In this document: positions 1-8,667 of the stretch, one piece after another
Position numbering within the stretch: position 1 is the first letter of the stretch
Layout: each line of letters starts with the position of its first letter
Origin: an uncultured Bacteroidota bacterium
GTDB lineage: Bacteria; Bacteroidota; Bacteroidia; Chitinophagales; Saprospiraceae
Reading direction: 5' to 3'
Length of the DNA stretch: 34,352 nt
NCBI GenBank assembly: GCA_937861115.1
Contig: CALMBD010000340.1
Location: forward strand, 1-34,352
Position numbers and translations under genes: made by a program
The notes under the pieces: model-generated
Database searches by the model: none
Told to the model about the DNA's origin: nothing
The model's input: the letters and a program-made list of their open reading frames with translations, nothing else

Positions 1-989
1 CGCGCAAAAAGTTCATGCGCGCAGGGTTGGTTTGATTCGAAACAGGTCAGGTTTGCGAAGGTTGTATCAGCGATATTTTTGAGAGCGGTGTCCGTAAGGA
101 ACGCCTGATGCGCCGTAATAAGCACATTGGGGAAGGTCAGCAGGCGCGCAATGGTGTCGTCCTGCAAAATGTCGTTGGAATGGTCCTCAAAAAAGAGCGC
201 CTGCTCTTCTTCGTACACATCCAGCCCGAGCGAACCGATCTGGCCGGACTTGAGCGCCTGCACCACTTCTTTGGTATTGACCAGCCCACCCCTGCTCGTG
301 TTGATGAGCATGACTCCCCTTTTCATTTTGGCTATATTTTCCGCATTGATCATGTAGCGGGTTTGCGGATTAAGGGGCACGTGCAGGCTGATGATGTCCG
401 AATTTCGGAACAGGGTATCGAGGTCCGTATAGGTCAGGTCGAAGCGCGCCAGGTCGGGGTTTTCCGTCAGATCGTATGCCAGCAGGCGGCAGCCGAAACC
501 GTGCAGGATCTTTGCCAGCACCGCCCCGATTTTGCCGGTACCGACAATACCCGCCGTTTTGCCGTTCATATCGAACCCTACCAGCCCGTCGAGCAGGAAA
601 TTGAGGTCTTCCACACGCCGGTTGGCCCGTATCAGTTTGCGGTTGAGGGCAAGCATCAGCGCCACGGCGTGTTCCGCCACGGCATAGGGTGAATATTCGG
701 GCACATTGGCCACCCGTAACTTCAATTTTTGGGCCGCCTCCAAATCCACATGATTGAACCCTGCCGAGCGCAACGCCAGGTACCGGACGCCGTTTTGGGC
801 CAGTATCTCCAGCACTTCCGCTTTCGCGTCGTCGTTGACGAACAGGCAGGCGACTTCGCAATCCCTGGCCAAAAGCGCCGTCTGCGCATCCAGGCATGCC
901 GGCAGCCAGCGCAGTTCATGCCGGTTTGCGTTGGCTGCTTCCAGGTGTTTTCGTTCAAAACCGGATGCGCTGAAAATGGCGATTTTCAT
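1..989 (-). CDS. ldhA: D-lactate dehydrogenase (2-hydroxyacid dehydrogenase), 3' end cut by window edge
   Basis: The minus-strand reading frame starts at ATG 987-989 and runs open to the left edge, giving about 329 residues, which is nearly the full family length; only the last few residues are missing. It is an NAD-dependent fermentative D-lactate dehydrogenase converting pyruvate and NADH to D-lactate in the cytoplasm. Visible marks are the Rossmann motif GTGKIG near residue 149, the catalytic Arg in TSRGG (about residue 233), the Glu region DVYEEE, and the catalytic His in the block HQAFLT (about residue 294). The blocks DVYEEEQALFFEDHSNDI and HQAFLT closely match Escherichia coli LdhA and separate it from phosphoglycerate dehydrogenase. 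No frameshift is seen. It is probably monocistronic, since the gene upstream (1210-6039) ends with its own terminator. The family assignment is firm; the lactate specificity is inferred from these motifs. Confidence 0.93.
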   Translation of the reverse strand, partial: MKIAIFSASGFERKHLEAANANRHELRWLPACLDAQTALLARDCEVACLFVNDDAKAEVLEILAQNGVRYLALRSAGFNHVDLEAAQKLKLRVANVPEYSPYAVAEHAVALMLALNRKLIRANRRVEDLNFLLDGLVGFDMNGKTAGIVGTGKIGAVLAKILHGFGCRLLAYDLTENPDLARFDLTYTDLDTLFRNSDIISLHVPLNPQTRYMINAENIAKMKRGVMLINTSRGGLVNTKEVVQALKSGQIGSLGLDVYEEEQALFFEDHSNDILQDDTIARLLTFPNVLITAHQAFLTDTALKNIADTTFANLTCFESNQPCAHELFA

Positions 990-1126
990 GATCGATCGAC
1001 CCTGCCGGTTTTTCGACGCTGCGGTTGCGGCCGGGAAGGGCGAAAATAGGCAAGAACAAGACGACCACCGGTTTTGGCTGTGAAAAAATTACGGTCTGCC
1101 CCTTTTTGAAAACACCTGCCCGGTTT

Positions 1127-1161
1127 ATAAAAAACGGAAAGACGCCTTTATTACAAAGGCG
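1127..1161 (-). terminator. Probable intrinsic terminator of the adhesin gene
   Basis: The arms CGCCTTT (1143-1149) and AAAGGCG (1155-1161) form a 7-bp stem with a 5-nt loop. On the minus strand it is followed by a T-rich tract (TCTTTCCGTTTTTTAT). It lies about 50 bp beyond the stop codon of the minus-strand gene at 1210. The stem is short and the T tract is interrupted, so strength is uncertain. Confidence 0.5.
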
Positions 1162-1209
1162 CCTCCCAAAACTAAACTAGCCGTGTATGTATTCTTGTTG
1201 GCGCCGGGG

Positions 1210-4200
1210 TTAGCGGCGCGTTTTGATGAGTCTTTTGACTGCCGCTTTTTCTCCATCTGCGATCCGGACGAGGATCAGGCCGTCGGGCATACCCGACAGA
1301 TCGATCTTCACCGGGGTATCGCCTGCGACCGCAGCGGTCTGTTCCAGCAGCAGGTTGCCCGCGCTGTCGAAAAGGCTGAGGCGGATATCACCGGAATGGG
1401 GCGCGGTGGTTTTCATATAAACCTCGGCACTGGCCGGGTTGGGGTACAGCACCCACAATGCGCTGTTGTCGGGCTCCGTCGCTGCGACGAGGCTGTTGAC
1501 CGTCACGGCTGCTTCGGCGACCGTACAGCCGATGGCGTCGGTGACGACAACCGAGTACTGGCCGGCGAAAAGGTTACCGAGGTCTTCAGCCGTGGAAAAC
1601 GGTTGTCCGTTGCGTTTCCAGAGGTAGGAATACGGCGCTGTGCCACCCGTTACGGTGATATCGATGCTGCCCGAGCCTGTGTTTCCGACGTCATTCGTTA
1701 CCTGGCTGATGCTGAGGAACAGGGAGGGCGGCTGCGATATATTCGCCGTTTTCACCTGCTGGCAGCCGTCGCCGTCGGTTATCGTGGCGATATAGGAACC
1801 GGCGCAAAGGTTCAGGAGATTCGGGCCGGTATTCCCGGTATTCCATTGAATGCTGTATGGCGCCTGGCCATTGGTCAGGGTAAGCATGGCCTGGCCGTTG
1901 CACTGACCGGCGCAGATGACGTTGTTGGTCGCAACGGTTATGGATGCCGGCGGATGTACCGTTATCGTGAAGTTGCACAACCCGACGTTGCCGCCGCTAT
2001 CGGTGTAGCGATAGGTCTGCGTGGTGGCGCCGATGGGGAAAACAGAACCCGAAGGCAATCCGGCAATCAACTGTACCTGCTGCAGGTTGACCGGGCAATT
2101 GTCGAATACCTGGGGCTGGGCAAAACTGACCGCAGGGTTGCAGAAACCGACATTTACGCTGCCCGGGCAGGTCAGGGAAGGCGCCAGCACATCCTGTACA
2201 TTGATCTGTACACTTTGGGTCTGGCTGCAGCCCTGCGCGTCGGTCAGCGTAGCGGTGTAATTGCCGTTGCACAGATCGCTGATGGTATTTCCGCTTTGTC
2301 CGGTATTCCAGGTGATACTGATCTGCTGGCTGTTTCCGGAAACGGTAACCTGTGCACTGCCGTCGCAGGTGCCGGAGCAGGAGACCGGGCTTGCCGAAAT
2401 GCTCGACGTAAACGGCGGAATGTTATTGGCCGTGACCTGCACGCTCTTGGTCTGGCTACAGCCCGACAGATCGGTAACGGTAACGCTGTAGGTACCCGGG
2501 CAAAGTCCGGTGGCGATGGTGCCGCTCTGTCCGTTGCTCCAGTGGAATTCTGCAGCCGGGTTGCCGCCGGTTACCGTTACACTGGCGCTGCCGTTGCACG
2601 ATGAAGGACAGGATGCCGGCTCCGACGACAAGGTGAAGGCCGTCGCGGTATTTACCGAAATAATAAAACTACAGGTAGAGGTATTACCACCCGGATCGGT
2701 GTAGGAATACACTTGCTGTGTGGGTCCTGCAGGGAAAACGGAACCCGAAGGCAGTCCGGTTATGAGTTTGGGCAACCCGGCCTGGGTGCAGTTGTCGAGC
2801 ACCTGGGGCAGGTTGTAGGTCACAGTCGGGGAACAGGCGGGTACGGCCTGGTCGAGCGGACAGATCAGCGTGGGGGCGATATTGTCGGTCACCGTCACCG
2901 TAGCCGTGCCGGTAGCGACATTGCCGTTGCCGTCGGTGGCGGTCAGGGTGACGGTGCGGACGCCGATTTGTTCGCAGTCGAAACTGGCGGGCGAAACGGT
3001 CCAGTTGACAATACCGCAGCCATCGGTGCTGCCGTTGTCGAACATTGCCGGCGTTACGGTGGCTACCCCGTTCGCATTCAGCGCAACCGAGGCATTTTTC
3101 AGCACCAGCACTGGCGGCGCATTATCGGTAGCCGTGATTTGGGCGACCTGGGTCTTGCTGCACCCTTTGGTGTCCGTGACGGTGCAGGTATAGTTCCCCA
3201 CGCCGAGGTTGGCAGGATTGGCTGTCTGGTTGCCGTTTGACCAGGCATACTGGTATGGCGAGGTGCCGCCGGTCACATTCAGGGTCACCGAGCCGTTTTG
3301 CGACGACGCACACAACACATTGTTCTGCCCGGAGATGCTCAGCGCAAGCGGCTGCGGCGCAACCAGGGGCGTGGTCAGTACAAGGGTACAACCGGCGCCA
3401 TCGGTGGCGGTGACGGTATAGGTAGCCGGTGCAAGACCCGTGATGGTTTTTGTCTGCGCGCCGTTCGACCATACATAGGTGACCGGATTCGGTGCGTTGG
3501 TTATGTTCGCCGTCAGCGCGCCGTTGTTCAGGCCCGAGCAGGTGATGCCCGTTACCGCGACGGTACCGGCGATGGAACAGGTCACCGGACTGACGGTGGT
3601 TGTCTTGTCGATGGAGCAGCCATTGTGATCGGTGATGGTGGCGGTATAGGTTCCTGGCGCAAGTCCGCCGATTGAAAGCGTCGTTTTGCCGTTGTTCCAC
3701 AACACGGAATAGGGCGTTGTGCCGCCGGTAGGGCTCACGCTGGCTGCGCCGTTGTTGACCCCCATAATGGTTTGCGGTGATGAAACGATGGTCGATTGCA
3801 ACAACTGCGGTTGTGTAATAACAGCCGTTGCCGTAGCAGAACAGTTTTCCAGGTCGGTTACCGTTACGGTGTATGTACCTGCAAGCAGGTTGTTTGCCGT
3901 GGCCGCCTGGGCGCCGCTCGACCAGTTGTAGGTATAACTTCCGTTGCCGCCGCCGCCGTTGACCTTGGCGGTGCCGTTACTTCCACCGAAGCAGGAGACA
4001 CCCGTGGCAAGGCTTATGGTTGCTGTTACCGGAGGGGATTGTGTGATCTCCATTTCATCGGAGGCCGAGCATCCGGTTTGGGTATTGGTTACGGTAAGGA
4101 CATAAGTGCCGGGAGCATTCGCCCGGGCATAGAGGCTGTTGGCGCCCAATATGATATTGCCGTTGACGGTAGTCCAGAGGTAGGTGAAATTGCTGCCAGA

Positions 4201-6039
4201 GGTGGTACCGATAGGGTTCATGATGATTGTCGTGATATTGCAATTGAGCACACGATCTTCACCGGCGTATACAAAGGGCGGCGTATTGTTTTCGTAAACA
4301 TAGGCGCTGGTCGAGTTGGTGCAGCCGTTTACAGGGCTGGTGACGGTCACGACATACGAACCGCCGACGCTCACGGTCGGATTGTAAATATTGGCAGAGA
4401 AGCCTCCGGGACCCGACCAGGCAAAAGAAGAGCCCTGAACAGAGGAGGTAGCCGTTACCTTGGGAAGCGGGTTATTGCAGGTAATGGTGGCGCCGACGGC
4501 CGAAACCACCGGTGCGGTTATATTTTGCGTGACATTTGCGGATGCCAGGTTGCTGCAGCCGTTGGCAGGATTGGTGATGGTAACGAAATAGGTGCCGGAT
4601 TGCGATACCGTCGGGTTGGGCTGGTTGGAGCTGAAGTTGCCGGGACCCGACCAGCTGTACTGCCCTGTCGAAATGTTCGCGGTAGTGGTCAGCATCACGG
4701 TCGGGTTCGAGCAGGTTTTTAGTCCGCCGGTAGCGCTGATGGTCGGCTGTACTGTATTGGAAGTAACCGCAACCGACGCCGTGGCCGTGCAGCCGTTCAC
4801 CGGGTTGGTCGTCGTCAGGATATACTGACCGGGTACGGACACAACAGGGCTTTGCAGGTTGGACAGGTATCCCGAGGGGCCACTCCAGGAAAAAATGATG
4901 CCGGCAGGAGCGCCGTTGCCCGTCAGTTGGCGGGTGGGAAAGGAGCAGGTAATGGCGCCGCCCACACTGGCCGAGGCGGTAGGCGGGGTTGTGTTGGCGG
5001 TAATGCTCGTCACGGCTTTGGCCGTGCAGCCGTTAACAGGGTTTGTTACGATGAGTTGATACGCGCCTGCGTTACTCGTCGGTGCATTCTGCAGCGCGGA
5101 AGCAAAGCCGTTTGGTCCGGTCCAGGCAAACGTGATATTGGCCGGGGCGCCCGTTCCTTTCAGCAGAACAGAGGGCATGGCGCAGGTGATGGGGCCGCCA
5201 TTTGTGGCGCCTACCTGCGGTTTAAGGGTATCGATAAATACCGGCGCCGTAATAATGGTCGCGCAGGTATTCACCGTATCGGTTACCGTGAAAATATAAA
5301 CGCCGGGGGTATTCACATTGGGCTGCAGCAGTACGGAGGCAAATCCACCGGGGCCTTGCCAATGGAATACGCTGTTCGCCCCGCCGTACGAGGCACTCAG
5401 GTTAAGCGCACCTTGCAGGCAATTGAGCGTACCGCCTGATGCCGTTGCGGCAGGCGCCTGGTGCTGACTGCTCACTGTTGTTATATCGGAGGCAGTGCAA
5501 CCGTTCTGGGTATTTGTTACAACAAGGGTATAGGTGCCGCTATGGTCTACATCGGGCGTCAGGGTATTGCCGCCTGCCAGGATGTGGCCGCCGTTGGAAA
5601 CCTGCCAGAGGTAAGTAAAGCCCGGGCCGGCCGATCCCGACCCGCTCAGGGAAGTGACTGAATTGGAGCAAAATACATCGACATTATCGCCGGCATCGGC
5701 ATTCGGTGCTGTAAAGTTTTCAGTGATGGAAATATTCAGCACGGCGGTGCTGCCTTCCGCATCCGTCGCCGTGACGGAGTAGTTACCGGGCCCCAGGTTG
5801 TCGGCCACCGCAGTCTGCAGCCCGTTGCTCCACAAATAGGTGTAGGCAGAAACGCCGCCCGACGCTGACACCGCAACATACCCGGTGGCCCGGAGGCAAT
5901 TGATCTGGTGTATGGAGTCGAGGTTCAGGGTAATGGACAGGGGATTAACGGACGAAGGGCTGTGGCCCTTTGCCGAGGCGATTGTTATGCCATACGTACA
6001 CGACATAAAACCGAGACAGAGTAAAAGGATAATACGCAT
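1210..6039 (-). CDS. Giant SprB-repeat/HYR surface protein with T9SS sorting domain
   Basis: This is a predicted secreted cell-surface protein of about 1609 residues, likely an adhesin or gliding-type filament component; its ligand is unknown. A signal peptide (MRIILLLCLGF...) is followed by one SprB-like repeat, a PKD-like domain, five repeats of about 80 residues built around W-x-GP-x-GF with a conserved NGC near the end, another PKD-like domain, then SprB repeats (pattern GG..PY.Y.WSNG....L..G.Y...VTD..GC) interleaved with two HYR domains (each with a DNC and a YTD..GN motif). I count nine SprB-type repeats. The last 80 or so residues (YPNPASAEVYMKT... to ...IKTRR) are a type A T9SS sorting domain, cleaved on export. 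ATG at 6039 is preferred to a TTG at 6048 because it begins directly with the signal peptide. Cysteines recur at fixed repeat positions, suggesting disulfides. No gene partner is adjacent, and no SprB-operon genes are present. Confidence 0.88.
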   Translation of the reverse strand: MRIILLLCLGFMSCTYGITIASAKGHSPSSVNPLSITLNLDSIHQINCLRATGYVAVSASGGVSAYTYLWSNGLQTAVADNLGPGNYSVTATDAEGSTAVLNISITENFTAPNADAGDNVDVFCSNSVTSLSGSGSAGPGFTYLWQVSNGGHILAGGNTLTPDVDHSGTYTLVVTNTQNGCTASDITTVSSQHQAPAATASGGTLNCLQGALNLSASYGGANSVFHWQGPGGFASVLLQPNVNTPGVYIFTVTDTVNTCATIITAPVFIDTLKPQVGATNGGPITCAMPSVLLKGTGAPANITFAWTGPNGFASALQNAPTSNAGAYQLIVTNPVNGCTAKAVTSITANTTPPTASASVGGAITCSFPTRQLTGNGAPAGIIFSWSGPSGYLSNLQSPVVSVPGQYILTTTNPVNGCTATASVAVTSNTVQPTISATGGLKTCSNPTVMLTTTANISTGQYSWSGPGNFSSNQPNPTVSQSGTYFVTITNPANGCSNLASANVTQNITAPVVSAVGATITCNNPLPKVTATSSVQGSSFAWSGPGGFSANIYNPTVSVGGSYVVTVTSPVNGCTNSTSAYVYENNTPPFVYAGEDRVLNCNITTIIMNPIGTTSGSNFTYLWTTVNGNIILGANSLYARANAPGTYVLTVTNTQTGCSASDEMEITQSPPVTATISLATGVSCFGGSNGTAKVNGGGGNGSYTYNWSSGAQAATANNLLAGTYTVTVTDLENCSATATAVITQPQLLQSTIVSSPQTIMGVNNGAASVSPTGGTTPYSVLWNNGKTTLSIGGLAPGTYTATITDHNGCSIDKTTTVSPVTCSIAGTVAVTGITCSGLNNGALTANITNAPNPVTYVWSNGAQTKTITGLAPATYTVTATDGAGCTLVLTTPLVAPQPLALSISGQNNVLCASSQNGSVTLNVTGGTSPYQYAWSNGNQTANPANLGVGNYTCTVTDTKGCSKTQVAQITATDNAPPVLVLKNASVALNANGVATVTPAMFDNGSTDGCGIVNWTVSPASFDCEQIGVRTVTLTATDGNGNVATGTATVTVTDNIAPTLICPLDQAVPACSPTVTYNLPQVLDNCTQAGLPKLITGLPSGSVFPAGPTQQVYSYTDPGGNTSTCSFIISVNTATAFTLSSEPASCPSSCNGSASVTVTGGNPAAEFHWSNGQSGTIATGLCPGTYSVTVTDLSGCSQTKSVQVTANNIPPFTSSISASPVSCSGTCDGSAQVTVSGNSQQISITWNTGQSGNTISDLCNGNYTATLTDAQGCSQTQSVQINVQDVLAPSLTCPGSVNVGFCNPAVSFAQPQVFDNCPVNLQQVQLIAGLPSGSVFPIGATTQTYRYTDSGGNVGLCNFTITVHPPASITVATNNVICAGQCNGQAMLTLTNGQAPYSIQWNTGNTGPNLLNLCAGSYIATITDGDGCQQVKTANISQPPSLFLSISQVTNDVGNTGSGSIDITVTGGTAPYSYLWKRNGQPFSTAEDLGNLFAGQYSVVVTDAIGCTVAEAAVTVNSLVAATEPDNSALWVLYPNPASAEVYMKTTAPHSGDIRLSLFDSAGNLLLEQTAAVAGDTPVKIDLSGMPDGLILVRIADGEKAAVKRLIKTRR

Positions 6040-6129
6040 CGGGTTCAAGAGATGATCTGTGAAATGAGTTGATTAGTACTGCTACATACGAAAACCCGTG
6101 CCGCAAATCGCTGCAATCTAAAATCCAGG

Positions 6130-6171
6130 TTAAAACGGCATTAAAAGTTGTTAAAAACAACCGGGTTAAAA
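6130..6171 (-). promoter_or_regulatory. Cluster of TTTAAC/TTTAAT direct repeats upstream of the adhesin gene
   Basis: Read on the plus strand, TTAAAA hexamers start at 6130, 6141, 6151 and 6166, so three of them are spaced 11 and 10 bp. The array is about 90 bp upstream of the adhesin start. Direct repeats spaced one helical turn apart are how OmpR/PhoB-type regulators bind. A clear TAnnTTTG -7 element was not found next to it (GCGATTTG at 6104-6111 is the nearest weak candidate). Function is inferred from comparison with the two sister clusters at 6362 and 9739. Confidence 0.45.
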
Positions 6172-6197
6172 GAAAGGCGCTCTCCGTTGAGAGCGCC
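6168..6197 (-). terminator. Strong intrinsic terminator
   Basis: A perfect 9-bp inverted repeat, GGCGCTCTC (6176-6184) and GAGAGCGCC (6189-6197), has a 4-nt loop and is followed on the minus strand by TTTCTTTT. It can end transcripts from the sensor-kinase operon (stop at 6413) and from the candidate short transcript starting near 6326. The opposite strand has no comparable T tract. Confidence 0.85.
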
Positions 6198-6326
6198 CTT
6201 CGTTCCTAATCCAAAAAACCTTCCATTCAACTCAAATCATCAATCAACTTAATTTTCCTTTTTGCACCGGGACCATTGCGCCCATATCTGCCGGTTGAGC
6301 CGCAAGAGTCCCTGGTCCGTGAAAGG
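6168..6326 (-). ncRNA. Candidate small RNA (or leader) between the kinase and adhesin genes
   Basis: A promoter-like unit (boxes at 6362-6389, -7-like CACATTTG at 6332-6339) and the strong terminator at 6176-6197 would define a minus-strand transcript of about 150 nt. The stretch contains short hairpins (for example GTCC/GGAC, and ACCGG/CCGGT flanking 6267-6286). It also contains a 13-codon reading frame (6244-6285, MGAMVPVQKGKLS) that could be a tiny peptide or chance. No known RNA family was recognised. It could instead be simply the 3' untranslated tail of the two-component operon. Confidence 0.4.
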
Positions 6327-6331
6327 ACAGG

Positions 6332-6389
6332 CAAATGTGCTGTTATGACCGTTACAAGCCATTAAAGCGACATTAAAAGAAAATTAAAA
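6332..6389 (-). promoter_or_regulatory. Promoter-like unit with three 11-bp-phased TTTAAT boxes
   Basis: On the plus strand TTAAAG/TTAAAA hexamers start at 6362, 6373 and 6384, exactly 11 bp apart (on the minus strand TTTAAT-type boxes with 5-bp spacers). A degenerate fourth box, TTACAA, is at 6352. Twenty-seven bases downstream in the minus direction lies CACATTTG (6332-6339), one mismatch from the Bacteroidota -7 element TAnnTTTG. This layout matches the unit at 9708-9766. Binding by the neighbouring response regulator is inferred, not shown. Confidence 0.45.
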
Positions 6390-6412
6390 ATCGGGGAATT
6401 GCCAGAACAGGC

Positions 6413-7780
6413 TCAATGCGGAAGGCTTACCCTGAAACAGCTGCCTTTCCCCGGCTCGGACTGGAGGGTGATGTTGCCATCATGGAGTTGAATGATTCGT
6501 CGGCTAAGGGATAAACCGATGCCGTAACCCTTCACAAATGGTTGCGCATTTTGCGCGCGGTGAAACGGTATGAATATTTTTTCCTGTTCCGTTTCCGGAA
6601 TGCCGATACCGCTGTCTATGAAGGAGATATCGATACTCCGGGCGTTGGCTGAAAACCTGATGCGGACCGTGTGATCTTCCGAAAACTTGCAGGCATTATC
6701 CATGAGGTTGAGAAAGGCGGTCTTCAGCAGGTGTTCGTTGCCGGTGATAATGAGCATCGAATCGTCGTCGGGGAGCATGTCGTATTCAAACAGGAAATGG
6801 TACCCGGGCTGGGCATTTCCGAGTTCGTTCTGTGCAGCGAACAGGGTTTCGTCGATTCGAACGGGATTGAACCTGAACCGCTGCTTTTCCACGCCCGATT
6901 GCGCCAGTGTCAGCAGTCCGTTGGTTAGCTCCACCAGCGTACGGGTATCGTCGAGCAGCGATTGCATGACCCGCTGGTATTCTTCCGGTGTCCTGACTTT
7001 TCCCAGGGTGAGTTGAAGCTGACTGGTGATGGCCGCCAGCGGGTTGCGCAGTTCGTGGGATGCATTGCTGACAAACTGCTGTTGTATTTCAAAAGCGGAC
7101 TCCAGCCTTTGCAGCATGCCGTTGAAGTTCATGGCCAGTTGGGCAATTTCGTCGCGCCGGTTGCCTTCATCGATGCGGAGGCCCAGGTTGCCGGCACTGA
7201 TACTCGACACCTCGGCGTTCATCAGCGCCAGCGGACGCACCACCTGGCCGGCAAAAATGATCCCGGTAATAATGATGATCAGGATACCGATGAACAGACC
7301 TATCCACAACACATTGCGCAGGTTTTTGAGTTTGGAACGGCCATACCGGTCAAATGCCGACGAAATAACGACGTATTCCTCGTTGCCATTTTGAAAGACG
7401 ATGCCCACATTTTCCACCTCCTGCCGGGTATATTCTATCTTTTTCTTTCTCCTGATCTCGTTGATCAGCCATGTGGAATAGTTGACCGGCAGGTCGTCCA
7501 GACTGCTGTACACCAGGTTGTTCTTTTCGTCAAATACCAATACTTTTTCCTGAAAGAGCGCGTGGATGGAGTTCTGGTCGATGATGCGCAACAACTTGTT
7601 GTCTACCTCCTTCACTGTCACCAGCAGACGCGCGGTTGTGATGGCCCTGCTTTCCAGACGCGCATAAAAATCCTCTCTGCGGTAGTCTGCCGACAAAATA
7701 TACACCGCCAGCGAAAAAACGATCAGGATGGTGGCGACAATGGCCGTAAAGCGAAGGGTAAGTGTGGTACGGATGTTCAT
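6413..7780 (-). CDS. Two-component sensor histidine kinase (membrane bound)
   Basis: This is an inner-membrane sensor that autophosphorylates on His and passes phosphate to the response regulator encoded just upstream. The 455 residues show TM1 at about 8-30, a periplasmic sensor region of roughly 125 residues without a recognisable fold, TM2 at about 157-178, a HAMP domain (about 178-232), the HisKA H-box SHELRNPL with His242, the N-box with Asn362 (NLMDNACKFS), the G1 box DSGIGI at 389-394, the F-box FIPFHRA, and the G2 box GYGIGLSL at 418-425. All catalytic motifs are intact. Its ATG overlaps the regulator's stop codon by one base (TGATG), indicating translational coupling. The signal is unknown. 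The layout resembles CusS/RprX-type kinases but lacks the PAS domain usual in PhoR, so no name is assigned. Confidence 0.94.
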   Translation of the reverse strand: MNIRTTLTLRFTAIVATILIVFSLAVYILSADYRREDFYARLESRAITTARLLVTVKEVDNKLLRIIDQNSIHALFQEKVLVFDEKNNLVYSSLDDLPVNYSTWLINEIRRKKKIEYTRQEVENVGIVFQNGNEEYVVISSAFDRYGRSKLKNLRNVLWIGLFIGILIIIITGIIFAGQVVRPLALMNAEVSSISAGNLGLRIDEGNRRDEIAQLAMNFNGMLQRLESAFEIQQQFVSNASHELRNPLAAITSQLQLTLGKVRTPEEYQRVMQSLLDDTRTLVELTNGLLTLAQSGVEKQRFRFNPVRIDETLFAAQNELGNAQPGYHFLFEYDMLPDDDSMLIITGNEHLLKTAFLNLMDNACKFSEDHTVRIRFSANARSIDISFIDSGIGIPETEQEKIFIPFHRAQNAQPFVKGYGIGLSLSRRIIQLHDGNITLQSEPGKGSCFRVSLPH

Positions 7781-8481
7781 CAGCCTGCCTGGACTTTCAG
7801 GTAATAACCCATTCCCTGTTTGGTATGAATCAGTTTGGGCTCGAAATTGCGGTCTATTTTCTTGCGCAGGAAATTGATATATACCTCCACCACGTTGGTC
7901 CCGGTGTCAAAATTGACATCCCAGACGTACTCCACGATTTCATGGCGCGATGCGACCCTGCCGTTGCGGCGCACCAGGTATTCGAGCAGGGCAAACTCCC
8001 GTGCCGTAAGGGAAATGGATATGCCGTTGCGGGTGACGGTTTTGAAGCCGGTATTCAACTCGAGGTCGGCCACACGCAGCACTTCTCCGGATTCCTCATC
8101 GGCGGGTAAACCGGGGTTGCGTTTCAGCAGTATCCGCATCCGGGCCAGCAATTCCCGGAAATCAAACGGCTTGACAATGTAGTCGTCGGCGCCCGCGTCG
8201 AACCCGGTGAGTTTTTGCTCTACGCTACCCAGCGCGGTTACGAGGATAATGGGAATTTGCGGCTGTGCCGTCCGGATAGCCTTGCACACGTCGTACCCGC
8301 TGATAAACGGCAGGTTCAGATCGAGCAGCACCATGTCATACCTGGTACTCTGTGCCAAATGCCGGCCGACCGCACCGTCGGGAGCCAGTTCGACGGCAAA
8401 GTCGTTTTCCTCCAGCCACTTTTTCACAGAGGCGGCTACTTTGGGTTCGTCTTCGATGAGCAGCACGCTGGTTTTGTTCAT
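7780..8481 (-). CDS. OmpR-family response regulator
   Basis: This is a DNA-binding response regulator of about 233 residues. The receiver domain (residues 1-120) has the acidic pair Glu10/Asp11, phospho-acceptor Asp54 (LLDLNLP), Thr82 and Lys104 (VKPFDFRELLAR). The C-terminal winged helix (about 130-230) has the recognition region VVEVYINFLRKKID and the wing tail of the OmpR/PhoB family. The ATG at 8481 (MNKTSVLL) is chosen; an ATG at 8493 is possible. A TTG at 8514 is unlikely because a perfect -7 element at 8522-8529 places the transcript start at about 8516. It forms an operon with the kinase that follows. Candidate targets are the nearby 11-bp-phased TTTAAT repeats, an inference from family behaviour. 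Confidence 0.93.
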   Translation of the reverse strand: MNKTSVLLIEDEPKVAASVKKWLEENDFAVELAPDGAVGRHLAQSTRYDMVLLDLNLPFISGYDVCKAIRTAQPQIPIILVTALGSVEQKLTGFDAGADDYIVKPFDFRELLARMRILLKRNPGLPADEESGEVLRVADLELNTGFKTVTRNGISISLTAREFALLEYLVRRNGRVASRHEIVEYVWDVNFDTGTNVVEVYINFLRKKIDRNFEPKLIHTKQGMGYYLKVQAG

Positions 8482-8521
8482 ATCAAGGTGCATGGTACAG
8501 GTGGTGGTAAGCAATGGTGAA

Positions 8522-8529
8522 CAAAGATA
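8522..8529 (-). promoter_or_regulatory. Promoter -7 element of the two-component operon
   Basis: On the minus strand this reads TATCTTTG, a perfect match to the Bacteroidota -7 consensus TAnnTTTG, with a T-rich stretch about 20 bp upstream in place of a clear -33 TTTG. The predicted start is near 8516, giving a 5' leader of about 25-35 nt to the chosen ATG. Confidence 0.6.
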
Positions 8530-8545
8530 AAGCCGGAATTGCGAT

Positions 8546-8597
8546 GTAAAAGAAAAAAGGGCCGCCTCCGGATCAACTGGCTGTCCGAAAAGCGGCC
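8546..8597 (-). terminator. Probable intrinsic terminator of the coiled-coil gene
   Basis: The arms GGCCGC (8560-8565) and GCGGCC (8592-8597), with an inner CGGA/TCCG pairing, are followed on the minus strand by CCTTTTTTCTTTT. It lies about 70 bp beyond the stop at 8668 and just before the promoter of the response regulator, so it would insulate the two units. The hairpin has an internal loop, so strength is uncertain. A second inverted repeat at about 8629-8657 lacks a T tract. Confidence 0.5.
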
Positions 8598-8667
8598 GAA
8601 CAAAGTATCACGACTTCGGGTGCCTAAGAGCGAGCCCGTGAATTTATGCCGGGCTAGCTCCCAGTAG

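Noticed and set aside
1183-2604. Long plus-strand ORF (473 codons) opposite the adhesin gene
   Set aside because: It is a shadow of the adhesin's GC-rich repetitive codons: the product is low-complexity Arg/Gly-rich with no domain, and the minus-strand frame has a signal peptide, repeats and a sorting domain.
8629-8657. Inverted repeat GAGC-x-AGCCCG / CGGGCT-x-GCTC as a terminator
   Set aside because: No T tract follows on either strand; the hairpin at 8560-8597 fits better.
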